Below are positions 1 through 6,637 of a stretch of 8,177 nt of DNA, piece by piece. Made by a program: the position numbers and the translations under genes. The first letter of the stretch is position 1. Each line of letters starts with the position of its first letter. The notes below the pieces were generated by a model that was not told where the DNA came from, ran no database searches, and worked only from the letters and a program-made list of their open reading frames with translations. Location: positions 1 to 8,177 of the forward strand of contig CAADVE010000117.1 in assembly GCA_900752425.1 (NCBI GenBank), written 5' to 3'. The stretch is from an uncultured Collinsella sp. Its GTDB lineage: Bacteria > Actinomycetota > Coriobacteriia > Coriobacteriales > Coriobacteriaceae.

Positions 1-279
1 AGCGGCTGGTCGTTTGGCTTCTTTCCCACCTATGCGCTGGGCAGAGGCCTCGACGCCATGTTTTTGTCGGCAATGTGCCGCGACGGGGTCGACCTTACCG
101 GCGCCTGCGCGAGCGGCGACCTGACACCCGTCCGCGCCTGGCTGGGCGAGCACATTTGGCAGTGGGGCCGCGCCAAGGACGCGCCGGAGCTCATCAAGGG
201 CGCGTGCGGCATGGCGTTCGATGCCCGCTACTACTGCAGCTACCTGCAGGACAAGTTCACCACGCTCTACGAGCTGTAG
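1..279 (+). CDS. M32-family metallocarboxypeptidase, C-terminal fragment
   Basis: The frame is open from the first base to the TAG at 277-279 and gives the last 92 residues of a protein whose start lies outside the window. The segment begins with SGWSFGFFPTYALG, the conserved GxFPTYALG block near the C-terminus of thermostable (Taq-type) M32 carboxypeptidases. It ends with a pattern typical of the family: a G-D-x3-(V/L)-R-x-W-L helix, then L-x-Y-L-x-x-K-(F/Y) and a short tail. M32 enzymes are cytoplasmic, about 500 residues long, and remove C-terminal amino acids from peptides using a metal bound by an HEXXH motif. That motif and the catalytic domain would be upstream of this window and cannot be checked. 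The gene converges on glmM with a hairpin between them. Family assignment is by remembered motif only. Being cut by the window edge is not evidence of a broken gene. Confidence 0.85.
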   Translation, partial: SGWSFGFFPTYALGRGLDAMFLSAMCRDGVDLTGACASGDLTPVRAWLGEHIWQWGRAKDAPELIKGACGMAFDARYYCSYLQDKFTTLYEL

Positions 280-301
280 GGCATAACCGACACGCCAACG
301 C

Positions 302-340
302 AAAGGGGACGCCGCGGAACCAATCCGCAGCGTCCCCTTT
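302..340. terminator. Strong hairpin between convergent genes, possible bidirectional terminator or REP-like unit
   Basis: The arm AAAGGGGACGC (302-312) pairs perfectly over 11 bases with GCGTCCCCTTT (330-340). After one C/A mismatch, GCGGA (314-318) pairs with TCCGC (324-328), leaving a five-base loop. It sits 22 bases after the stop of the M32 gene and 36 bases beyond the glmM stop, which suits a shared terminator for the two convergent genes. The only T-run on either strand is the TTT inside the stem, so it is not a classic U-tailed terminator. The repeat-like sequence beside it raises the possibility of a REP element instead. Confidence 0.6.
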
Positions 341-376
341 CCACCTAGTCGTTTAAGAACGTCCCCAATGACTACC

Positions 377-1708
377 TTACAGAGCCTCGAGCGCGTTGGC
401 GATGCGCTTCATGGCGGCATCGGCGGATGCTTGGTCGGGCGCCTCGGCCAGCACGCGGATAACCGACTCGGTTCCGCTCTTGCGCACGAGCACGCGACCC
501 TCGCCTGCCAGCGCAGCCTCGGCCTCGGCGATGGCGTTCTGCACGCCCATGTTCTCGAGCGCGGCGTCCTTGTCCGCCACGTGCACGGCCACCTGCGCCT
601 GCGGCAGCAGCTTGCACGGAGCCGTGAGCTGCGAGAGCGTCTCGCGCTCGGCACGAATCACTTCCATCACGCGCAGCGAAGTCATAATGCCGTCGCCCGT
701 GCGCTCGATATCGCCAAAGATCGTATGGCCCGTCTGCTCGCCGCCCAGGCTGTAGCCGCCCTCGCGCATCTTGGCATACACGTGACGGTCGCCCACGCCG
801 CTGGTCACGGCGCTCAGGCCGGCAAGCTCCAGCGACTTGACAAGGCCAAAGTTACTGGCAATCGTCGGCACCACGGTACCGCCCGAGAGGCGCCCGTGCT
901 TGTTCAGATACACGCCGCACACGTACAGGATCTGGTCGCCGTCGACCACGCGCCCGCGCTCGTCCACGGCCAGGCAGCGGTCGGCATCGCCGTCGTAGGC
1001 AAAGCCCACGTCCAGGCCCTGCTCCACCACATGGCGCTGCAGACGCTCCATATGCGTGGAGCCGCAGTCGACGTTGATATTAAAGCCATCGGGCGCGGCA
1101 TTGATCACGCGCACGTCGGCACCGAGCGCGTCAAACACCGGCTTGGCCACCGAGGAAGCCGAGCCGTTGGCGCAGTCGATGCCGATCTTGACGCCCTGCA
1201 GCGAAAAGTTCGCACTTGCAATGAGCGAAGCAATGTAGCGGTTGCGGCCCTGCATGTAGTCCACCGTGGCACCGATGTGGTTGCCCGTGGCCAACGGAAC
1301 TTCGCTCTTGCCATCGATGTAGTCCTCGATGAGCTCCAGTACGTCCTCGTCCATCTTAAAACCGTCGCTATTGACGAGCTTAATGCCGTTATCGCAAAAC
1401 GGGTTGTGGCTCGCGCTGATCATGATGCCACAATCGAAGCAGCCCTCCACGGTCTGATGCGCCACGCCCGGCGTCGGGATCACGTGCAGCATATAGGCGT
1501 CCGCACCGCTCGCGACCAGACCGCTCACCAGCGCCGCCTCGAACATATAACTCGAGCGACGTGTGTCCTTGCCCACGATGACGCGCGCCTTGCGCTCGCG
1601 GTTGGCGCCGTAATACCAGCCCACAAAACGGCCGATCTTATAAGCGTGCTCTACCGTCAGCCCAACGTTGGCCTCACCGCGAAAGCCGTCGGTGCCAAAG
1701 TACTTCAT
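377..1708 (-). CDS. glmM: Phosphoglucosamine mutase GlmM
   Basis: This is a 443-residue cytoplasmic enzyme that interconverts glucosamine-6-phosphate and glucosamine-1-phosphate, the step feeding UDP-GlcNAc synthesis for peptidoglycan and other envelope polymers. All four active-site blocks of the alpha-D-phosphohexomutase family are present and in order. They are the N-terminal FGTDGFRG (4-11), the phosphoserine loop SASHNP with catalytic Ser100, the metal-binding DGDADR (239-244), and the sugar-specificity loop GGEQTGH (322-328). The C-terminal phosphate-binding loop RKSGTE (409-414) is also intact. The length matches the usual 440-450 residues, and the N-terminal FGTDG form is characteristic of GlmM rather than PGM or ManB. 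The ATG at 1708-1706 lies 3 bases after the stop of the DUF4012 gene. Its ribosome binding site (AGGA, 1722-1719) lies inside the end of that upstream gene, so the two are probably co-transcribed and translationally coupled. The TAA stop is at 379-377. Confidence 0.97.
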   Translation of the reverse strand: MKYFGTDGFRGEANVGLTVEHAYKIGRFVGWYYGANRERKARVIVGKDTRRSSYMFEAALVSGLVASGADAYMLHVIPTPGVAHQTVEGCFDCGIMISASHNPFCDNGIKLVNSDGFKMDEDVLELIEDYIDGKSEVPLATGNHIGATVDYMQGRNRYIASLIASANFSLQGVKIGIDCANGSASSVAKPVFDALGADVRVINAAPDGFNINVDCGSTHMERLQRHVVEQGLDVGFAYDGDADRCLAVDERGRVVDGDQILYVCGVYLNKHGRLSGGTVVPTIASNFGLVKSLELAGLSAVTSGVGDRHVYAKMREGGYSLGGEQTGHTIFGDIERTGDGIMTSLRVMEVIRAERETLSQLTAPCKLLPQAQVAVHVADKDAALENMGVQNAIAEAEAALAGEGRVLVRKSGTESVIRVLAEAPDQASADAAMKRIANALEAL

Positions 1709-1711
1709 ATC

Positions 1712-4042
1712 TTACTTATCCTGTTCGAACGTTTGAGCGGTTGGCGTGGTACGAACCTTAAGCTCTTTGTGCCCAGAGTCCTTCGAAGTCGTGACCGTGT
1801 ACTCGACCTTTATGTCTTGTCCAAGAAGCATGTGGACACCGCCCCATGCAACCTTCAAGCCATCGTGCGTCGCTTCGTTCATCTCGATAGAACCGGAGCC
1901 CGAAGTCTTAATATCCGAAATGCTGCCTCCCGCAGGAGCATAGAGATAAAGCCTCAGCACCTCATCATCAATATCCTGGCTAATGCCGTTATGGCCCTGG
2001 AAATAGCCAGGCATCTCGGCCTTCTCCTGAGGGGTCATCGTGTTCTTGAGCGAGGTGGTCACTCGATACGTCGTCGAGCCATCGGCATTTTCAACCGAAG
2101 AATCGATGGTGACTCGCTTATCGAGGAACCAATCCATCTTTGAATAGCTGTAGTTGTTCACATAGACGCCCAAGATCGGAGCCTCCGACGTATCGGTTTG
2201 GAGAGCGCCCGATATTCCAAGAGCCTTCGCGGCCTTTTCCTCGTCATCATTTCTCGAATACATGAGGATGCGACCCTCGGAAGCACCCTTTTCGATGGCG
2301 GCAGCAATCTTAGTAATATCGCTGGAGCCCAGTTCGTCCACGATCTTGTTAAAAGCTGATCCGGCAACCGCCGCAAAAATGGCGTCCTGTTCCTCTACCG
2401 GGTAATTCCAATAAATATCGTGCAGCAGCACCTTTGCGGCGTTACTTCCATCAACGACGGTGCCGTCAGGAAGCTGTGTGCCGCCTACAACGCCGAGCAT
2501 ATACTGCAAAAATACCGGATCGACTGCAAATACGCCGTCGATGTCATCTCCGACAATGGCCTTCTGCATATCGCTGGCAAGCTGAGCCGCACGCGGATAA
2601 TCGGGCGTCATCGTAACGTCGCCCATCGTGTATCCGAGCGTGTTGAATCCGGTCAGGCCCCATCCGGTCGTGAACAAGTTTGCCTCTTCATCGGTGATGG
2701 GAAGCGGGCTCAAAGGCTCTTTCATCATGTCGACTTTGACAAAATCGCCCAGTTCGAGCTTACCGTCAGTCACCGACATCACGCCGCGAGAACCGGGGAA
2801 ACCGCCGCAGGCGCGGATCTCGACATTGCTCATCGCGAGCACAAGATAATGACGCGTCTGGCCGTTGGCGCCGAGCATCTGGGGAAGGACGGGGGCGACC
2901 TTCTCCGCCGCGTCAACCGCGCCGTTGAGGGTGGCAAAGCCGTCCTTGGCCTTATCGACCAGCTCGGTCACCTGGGAAATATGAGTATCGCCAATGCCCT
3001 GGACCTTCTCGTTGGCGCTCTTGAACACCTTCGAGCTATTGGAAAGCGAATCGGCGACCGCCTGTAGCGCGGACACGTTAATCATGCCGTCCTGGAACAG
3101 CTTGCCGGGCGTAGCCTGCGAGAGGTTGTCGGCCATGGGAACCAGCGCATTGCTCGAGACATCGGACAGGGCGTCAATCATGGTGCGGGCCGCATTGATA
3201 TCGCTGCCATACACCGGGATAAACGAAGCCGCCGTCCACAGCGGGCTCGAAGTCTCTGCCTTCATGCTGTCGCAGAGCTCATCGATCTTCTTCGCGTCGT
3301 CAGGCAGCGTCGAAAAATCGCCCGACGTGACCTTGTCCTTAAGGCCACCGACAATCTCGACAGCCTCCTTCGCTTCGCTCTTTACGGTCTTTGCCGAGTT
3401 AAGCAGCATAAAGCCGCTTGCGCCAAGCGCAACGAGAAGCACCACGACCACAGCGGCAATAATGGCGCCAGTGTGACGCTTTTTGCGCTCGCCCTTGCGA
3501 TGGCGATGACGGACCAGACCGTCAGAGGTCGAACTCGACGAAGCGTCGCTACCGTAGTTCAAGCCAAAATCGTAATAATCTTCCTTGGAACCCGAGCCCG
3601 CAAACTCGGCACCGCTATCATCCAGGCGGGCGAACGTGCCAGTCTCGGAGGCGCCGGTGTAAATCGTGCCAAGGTTACCTGTAAGCCCCGCGCCACCGGA
3701 AGAGGGAGTATTGTTGGCGGCCTTGCCGGCATTAACGTTGCCGGCGGTATTCGCGGCGTTGGCAGCACCTGCGTTGTTCGCAGGTACCGAAGGAGCCCCG
3801 CTCGGCTGCGACGTGGAGGTTGCACCGCCCGCAAAGACATTCCCTCTTGCACGGCCGGTCTTTTTTGCCTTTTGAGACTGCTCGTACAGAGCGGTAAACA
3901 TCGCCGTCTCGCCCGGAGACACGCGCTTACCGGAACCGCCCTGTCCAGCGCCGCCCGGCGTGCCGGCCTTACCAGCCCCGTTCGGACGCGGCGGAACTGC
4001 AGGACGGCCGCTATCGCCGCCCTTAAAGTGATTACCAGCCAT
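1712..4042 (-). CDS. Membrane-anchored DUF4012 domain protein
   Basis: The predicted protein has 776 residues. I chose the ATG at 4042-4040 because GAGGA (4054-4050) precedes it by 7 bases; a start nine codons upstream would place that site inside the gene. Residues 1-190 form a cytoplasmic low-complexity tail rich in Gly, Ala, Asn, Pro and Ser, ending in a very basic RHRHRKGERKKRH stretch (178-190). One membrane helix follows (about 191-215). The rest should lie outside the membrane. The DUF4012 hallmarks are SPLWTAASFIPVYG (266-279), SNVEIRACGGFPGSRG (405-420), the TPDYPRAA segment (479-486) and DGVFAVDPVFLQYMLG (502-517). The last 150 residues look beta-rich. The molecular function of DUF4012 is unknown to me. 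Family members in Actinobacteria are cell-surface proteins, and tight linkage to glmM here suggests an envelope role. Some resemblance in layout to LytR-type anchored proteins exists, but I see no LCP catalytic arginines that I could defend. Confidence 0.88.
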   Translation of the reverse strand: MAGNHFKGGDSGRPAVPPRPNGAGKAGTPGGAGQGGSGKRVSPGETAMFTALYEQSQKAKKTGRARGNVFAGGATSTSQPSGAPSVPANNAGAANAANTAGNVNAGKAANNTPSSGGAGLTGNLGTIYTGASETGTFARLDDSGAEFAGSGSKEDYYDFGLNYGSDASSSSTSDGLVRHRHRKGERKKRHTGAIIAAVVVVLLVALGASGFMLLNSAKTVKSEAKEAVEIVGGLKDKVTSGDFSTLPDDAKKIDELCDSMKAETSSPLWTAASFIPVYGSDINAARTMIDALSDVSSNALVPMADNLSQATPGKLFQDGMINVSALQAVADSLSNSSKVFKSANEKVQGIGDTHISQVTELVDKAKDGFATLNGAVDAAEKVAPVLPQMLGANGQTRHYLVLAMSNVEIRACGGFPGSRGVMSVTDGKLELGDFVKVDMMKEPLSPLPITDEEANLFTTGWGLTGFNTLGYTMGDVTMTPDYPRAAQLASDMQKAIVGDDIDGVFAVDPVFLQYMLGVVGGTQLPDGTVVDGSNAAKVLLHDIYWNYPVEEQDAIFAAVAGSAFNKIVDELGSSDITKIAAAIEKGASEGRILMYSRNDDEEKAAKALGISGALQTDTSEAPILGVYVNNYSYSKMDWFLDKRVTIDSSVENADGSTTYRVTTSLKNTMTPQEKAEMPGYFQGHNGISQDIDDEVLRLYLYAPAGGSISDIKTSGSGSIEMNEATHDGLKVAWGGVHMLLGQDIKVEYTVTTSKDSGHKELKVRTTPTAQTFEQDK

Positions 4043-4078
4043 AAAGAAATCCTCGCAATTGAGTCGCAATGAAAAAGT

Positions 4079-4100
4079 CCATAACGTTATTAGTTTATGG
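4079..4100. promoter_or_regulatory. Palindromic, AT-rich candidate operator upstream of the DUF4012-glmM unit
   Basis: CCATAA (4079-4084) and TTATGG (4095-4100) are exact inverted copies separated by 10 bases. Within the left half, ATAACGTTAT (4081-4090) is itself a perfect 10-base palindrome. The site lies 37-58 bases upstream of the chosen DUF4012 ATG, in the AT-rich part of a 149-base gap following the transporter gene. This is where a promoter and repressor site would be expected. A convincing -35/-10 pair was not found; TAAACT on the minus strand is a weak -10 candidate. The operator role is an inference from symmetry and position. Confidence 0.35.
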
Positions 4101-4191
4101 CATTTTGAGCATCGACAGCTAAACTCCAGACACGGACATCAATTGGCGAAAATGCGGCACAACACCTTTTCTGTCTTGGCGGCGGCGTCAA

Positions 4192-5214
4192 CTACACCGT
4201 GAGGAACATCATCACGATGATCATGGCAAAGCCGATAAGGTCGGTCGGCAAAAACACCGTGCCCAGCATAACGGCGCTGGTGATGGTCGCCGAAACCGGC
4301 TCCACAGTTCCGATGAGGCTCGCACGCACCGAGCCGATGTCCTTAACGCCCTGCATATAGAGCATGTAAGCAAAAAACGAGCCGATAACCACGAACACCG
4401 CGAGCGCCTCGATACCGGCGGCATCGAGCGCCGGCATATGCGCCCAGGGCTGCACGAAGACACATGAGGCCACGCCCGCCGTGAGCATTGCCGAGCCCGT
4501 GACGATGGGGCTACCGTATTCGGGCAGGATCTTGGCGGGAATCACCGCCATACACGCGGCGCTGACCGCACACATAAGACCTGCTGCCAGGCCAAGCGGC
4601 GAGATATTCAGGCTGGTAGGGTCGCCGCCGGTGGCAATTAAAAAGGTTCCACCCAGAGCCAGGCCAATGCCGATGACTTCGCGAGTACGCGGCATGCGGC
4701 GATCGGTCACGCAGGCGTAGCCCATGATGATAACGAGCTGCAGGCACTGGAGCACCGTCGCGGTTCCGGCGTTCGTCAGGCGCACGGCCGAAAGATAGCA
4801 AAACTGGTTGAACAGCAGGCCAAAAGCGGTAAAGAGCAGCAGCTGCTTGCGATCGGCGGGTGTGGTCCAGAGCTTAATCAGGCGCTCGCGGTCGCGCGTA
4901 ACAACCACGGCCATAAAGAGTAGACCGGCGAGAATCTGACGCACGCTCATAAGCCACAAGGTGTCGACGTGGTAGGTATCGAACAGAAAGCTCGCGCTGG
5001 TGCCCGAGAAGCCCCAAAACGAACCGCCCACCAACGTAGCCAAGACGCCCGTGATCATCTTGCGCGACGACGCATCGTTAAGGCGGTCGCGCCAGGCGCG
5101 GCGGGTGCTACGGCTGAGCTCGTCGGTGCCCTCGGGCACATCAATGTTCGACATATCGGTCATCGGCACCGAAGCCCCTGCGCCTTCGACCTGCTCGACA
5201 CACTCTTTGCTCAT
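4192..5214 (-). CDS. EamA/DMT-family transporter
   Basis: This 340-residue integral membrane protein has about ten hydrophobic helices arranged as two EamA repeats of five, starting near residue 53. Repeat 1 contains the signature around N136-Q-F-C-Y-L-S-A to L160. Repeat 2 contains M284-L-Y-M-Q-G-V through the G-x-x-E-P-V motif (302-307). These are drug/metabolite-transporter superfamily features; members export or import small metabolites such as amino acids, and the substrate cannot be told from sequence. A hydrophilic N-terminal tail of about 50 residues, acidic then basic, precedes helix 1 and is longer than usual. The protein ends immediately after helix 10 with almost no C-terminal tail. 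The ATG at 5214-5212 follows a G-rich site, GGGGGAG (5225-5219), at a short spacing of 4 bases. Met18 or Met21 are alternative starts without a visible ribosome site. No strong terminator follows the TAG at 4194-4192, so read-through into the DUF4012-glmM unit is possible. Confidence 0.92.
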   Translation of the reverse strand: MSKECVEQVEGAGASVPMTDMSNIDVPEGTDELSRSTRRAWRDRLNDASSRKMITGVLATLVGGSFWGFSGTSASFLFDTYHVDTLWLMSVRQILAGLLFMAVVVTRDRERLIKLWTTPADRKQLLLFTAFGLLFNQFCYLSAVRLTNAGTATVLQCLQLVIIMGYACVTDRRMPRTREVIGIGLALGGTFLIATGGDPTSLNISPLGLAAGLMCAVSAACMAVIPAKILPEYGSPIVTGSAMLTAGVASCVFVQPWAHMPALDAAGIEALAVFVVIGSFFAYMLYMQGVKDIGSVRASLIGTVEPVSATITSAVMLGTVFLPTDLIGFAMIIVMMFLTV

Positions 5215-5445
5215 TCCACTCCCCCGAAACAGCCTGGAAACAATTCGGCTTACCTTACCACGGCGAAGTCACCAGCTGGAGGCTTGTCCGCTTATCGGTA
5301 GGACAATTCCGCAGGCGTCTTTCCATAGCTCGATACCGCAATGGCTTTGCATTATGCGACAGCCAAATCGCGGCAGCAGGCTCTTTTGAAATGGATATGG
5401 CAAAGCCCCCGAATTCCACAATGTAAGCGATTTTTAAAAATGTTC
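5215..5445. other. Intergenic region between transporter gene and tRNA promoter
   Basis: No credible gene is seen here; the short open frames have no ribosome site and no recognisable content. The region must hold the promoter of the transporter gene on the minus strand, but I could not identify a convincing one. It contains an inverted repeat, TTGTCC (5284-5289) and GGACAA (5301-5306), with an 11-base spacer. A second pair, GGCTTTGC (5343-5350) and GCAAAGCC (5400-5407), is widely spaced and may be coincidental. Confidence 0.5.
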
Positions 5446-5474
5446 TTGCCACCGAGTTCAGGCTCCGTTATATT
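5446..5474 (+). promoter_or_regulatory. Sigma70-type promoter of tRNA-Val
   Basis: TTGCCA (5446-5451) and TATATT (5469-5474) each match the housekeeping sigma consensus at five of six positions and are separated by exactly 17 bases. Transcription would begin near 5481-5482, about 22 bases before the mature tRNA. The intervening leader contains a small hairpin, TGCGC (5481-5485) with GCGCA (5490-5494), which may matter for 5' processing. Confidence 0.75.
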
Positions 5475-5503
5475 ATCCCTTGCGCGCTTGCGCACCCTTG
5501 ATC

Positions 5504-5578
5504 GGGCGTTTAGCTCAGGGGGAGAGCGCTTCCCTGACACGGAAGAGGTCAGAAGTTCAAATCTTCTAACGCCCACCA
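5504..5578 (+). tRNA. tRNA-Val (anticodon GAC)
   Basis: A full cloverleaf can be drawn by hand. The acceptor stem GGGCGTT (5504-5510) pairs with AACGCCC (5568-5574), the D stem GCTC (5513-5516) with GAGC (5524-5527), and the anticodon stem CTTCC (5529-5533) with GGAAG (5541-5545). The loop CTGACAC has anticodon GAC at 5536-5538, reading valine GUC and, by wobble, GUU. The T arm is AGAAG-TTCAAAT-CTTCT (5551-5567), and the variable loop has five bases. The discriminator A (5575) is followed by a genome-encoded CCA (5576-5578). The gene stands alone with its own promoter and terminator. No tandem tRNA is seen. Confidence 0.97.
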
Positions 5579-5586
5579 AATGTTCG

Positions 5587-5623
5587 CAGCTCAGAGGCTA
5601 TGTCCTCTGGGCTGTTTTGTTTT
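5587..5623 (+). terminator. Intrinsic terminator of tRNA-Val
   Basis: CAGCTCAGAGG (5587-5597) pairs with CCTCTGGGCTG (5604-5614) over 11 base pairs including one G-U, with a 6-base loop. It is followed directly by TTTTGTTTT (5615-5623). It begins 8 bases after the CCA end of the tRNA, as expected for a single-gene tRNA transcript. Confidence 0.92.
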
Positions 5624-5830
5624 ATGTCGCCAAATCCGCCGGCAGTTCCAACCGTCATCGCAACGTAACATCAATTCACCTGACAAATAGCCGCCAAACA
5701 AATTCAATGCCCCAACATCAACAATAGCCAGGCACAAAACTGCGCCGCAAGCTGCTCCAACCGCCCAACTGGCCAAAAGCCGACCATCTACTTGCCGATC
5801 TATCCATCGGCATAGCCAATCAGTCCGCAC
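5591..5830 (-). CDS. Doubtful small membrane protein
   Basis: An open frame of 79 codons starts at GTG 5830-5828 and is preceded by a weak AGAAG-like site about 5 bases upstream. Its product would have a basic/Trp-rich N-terminus, then a hydrophobic stretch (about residues 19-45) that could span the membrane, then a basic tail. It runs into the tRNA-Val terminator from the opposite side, so its last codons are the terminator stem. Codon third positions are not GC-rich, unlike the neighbouring genes. I do not recognise it. It may be a chance open frame in a non-coding gap. Confidence 0.18.
   Translation of the reverse strand: MRTDWLCRWIDRQVDGRLLASWAVGAACGAVLCLAIVDVGALNLFGGYLSGELMLRCDDGWNCRRIWRHKTKQPRGHSL
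5793..5812. repeat. Seven-base-pair perfect hairpin in the gap before the DUF5710 gene
   Basis: TGCCGAT (5793-5799) and ATCGGCA (5806-5812) are exact inverted copies around a 6-base loop, with no T-run on either side. It lies about 100 bases upstream of the DUF5710-type gene and could be an operator or leader structure. The rest of the 5624-5902 gap holds nothing else I can support. Confidence 0.3.
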
Positions 5831-5913
5831 CGCAACTTCTCAGCAAAACGCCGCGATGTCTGCGCCCTGCGGTATCCTTGAGCCACTTGCACCTGCAGCA
5901 CCAAGGAGCCGCC

Positions 5914-6600
5914 ATGCGCACCGAGCTCGATGTCCCCTTTTCGCACAAAGAAGAAGCCAAGGCGCTGGGCGCCAAATGGGACCGGATCAAGAAAATCTGG
6001 TATGTACCCAGCGGCGTCAACCCCGAGCCCTTTGCCGAGTGGCTGCCCGGTGTTGACCGATCCGACCCCTCAGCGCCGTATATATATCTAGTACTGGGCA
6101 AGCGCGAGTGCTGGAAGTGTCACAAAGAGACCTCGGTCGCGGCCTTCGGCATTCCCTATCGAACCGATAACGACGAGAGCATCACCATCGCGCACGCGCC
6201 CAACGAAGCCGGGCACATTGCCATCGACACGGCCAACGCCAACGCACTCGCCATCGTGCCCGCTCTTGGCTGCGTGCCGGGCGAGATCCGCGACTACCTT
6301 CATAAGCGCTGCGGCTACAAGCCCGTAGGCGCGCGAGCCTCCAAAGCCCCGTCGCTCGGCAACACGTGCACCAGTTGCGACGCGCTGCAAGGCAGCCGCT
6401 ATCTGTTCGAGGAGCCCTCGTCCCCGTTTGCCCTCACTGCCATCAACAAGCTGCCGGCACTGGAGTTTGTGCGCGTCGAAGTTGCCGGCGTCTTTGGCGT
6501 CCCGACCACGCGTACCGACTTTGACCAGGCGCTCTTTACCTGGGCACGCGACCATCACGCCGAGTTCCACAAGCAACTCGGTGAGGGGATTTATTTGTAG
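5914..6600 (+). CDS. DUF5710-type protein with two cysteine pairs
   Basis: The predicted product has 228 residues. I place the start at ATG 5914 because AAGGAG (5903-5908) precedes it by 5 bases; an in-frame ATG 12 codons upstream lacks a ribosome site. Residues 3-45 (LDVPFSHKEEAKALGAKWD, then IWYVPSG and F-A-E-W-L-P) match DUF5710. This small module is found in many DNA-mobility and replication-linked proteins, such as primase-like and conjugation proteins, and its biochemical role is not established. Cysteine pairs C66-x2-C69 (CWKC) and C152-x2-C155 (CTSC) probably form one zinc site across the middle domain. C120 and C133 are extra. No catalytic motif is evident. The protein has no signal peptide or membrane helix, so it is cytoplasmic. 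The gene converges on the small zinc-ribbon gene with a 37-base gap and no obvious terminator. Confidence 0.85.
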   Translation: MRTELDVPFSHKEEAKALGAKWDRIKKIWYVPSGVNPEPFAEWLPGVDRSDPSAPYIYLVLGKRECWKCHKETSVAAFGIPYRTDNDESITIAHAPNEAGHIAIDTANANALAIVPALGCVPGEIRDYLHKRCGYKPVGARASKAPSLGNTCTSCDALQGSRYLFEEPSSPFALTAINKLPALEFVRVEVAGVFGVPTTRTDFDQALFTWARDHHAEFHKQLGEGIYL

Positions 6601-6637
6601 AGGCAAAAGACACTCACAGCCAACTCCTCCGCATCAC

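Noticed and set aside
368..2143. A 591-codon open frame on the + strand running opposite glmM and the end of the DUF4012 gene
   Set aside because: It is antisense to two genes with intact family motifs. Its product is rich in His, Ala, Arg and Leu with no domain, as expected for a mirror frame of GC-rich genes.
2420..4072. Several + strand open frames opposite the DUF4012 gene
   Set aside because: They have no ribosome sites and no recognisable domains, and they lie fully within the well-supported minus-strand gene.
5028..5036. CGCCCACCA, a copy of the tRNA-Val 3' end, considered as an attachment-site duplicate
   Set aside because: Only about 9 bases match and they lie inside the transporter coding sequence on the core-gene side; chance is sufficient.
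5343..5407. GGCTTTGC and GCAAAGCC as a possible hairpin or IS end pair
   Set aside because: Eight-base arms with a 49-base spacer and no transposase, target duplication or T-run; probably coincidental.
6088..6606. A 172-codon minus-strand frame opposite the DUF5710-type gene
   Set aside because: The + strand frame carries the DUF5710 pattern and an AAGGAG site; the mirror frame has no family features.
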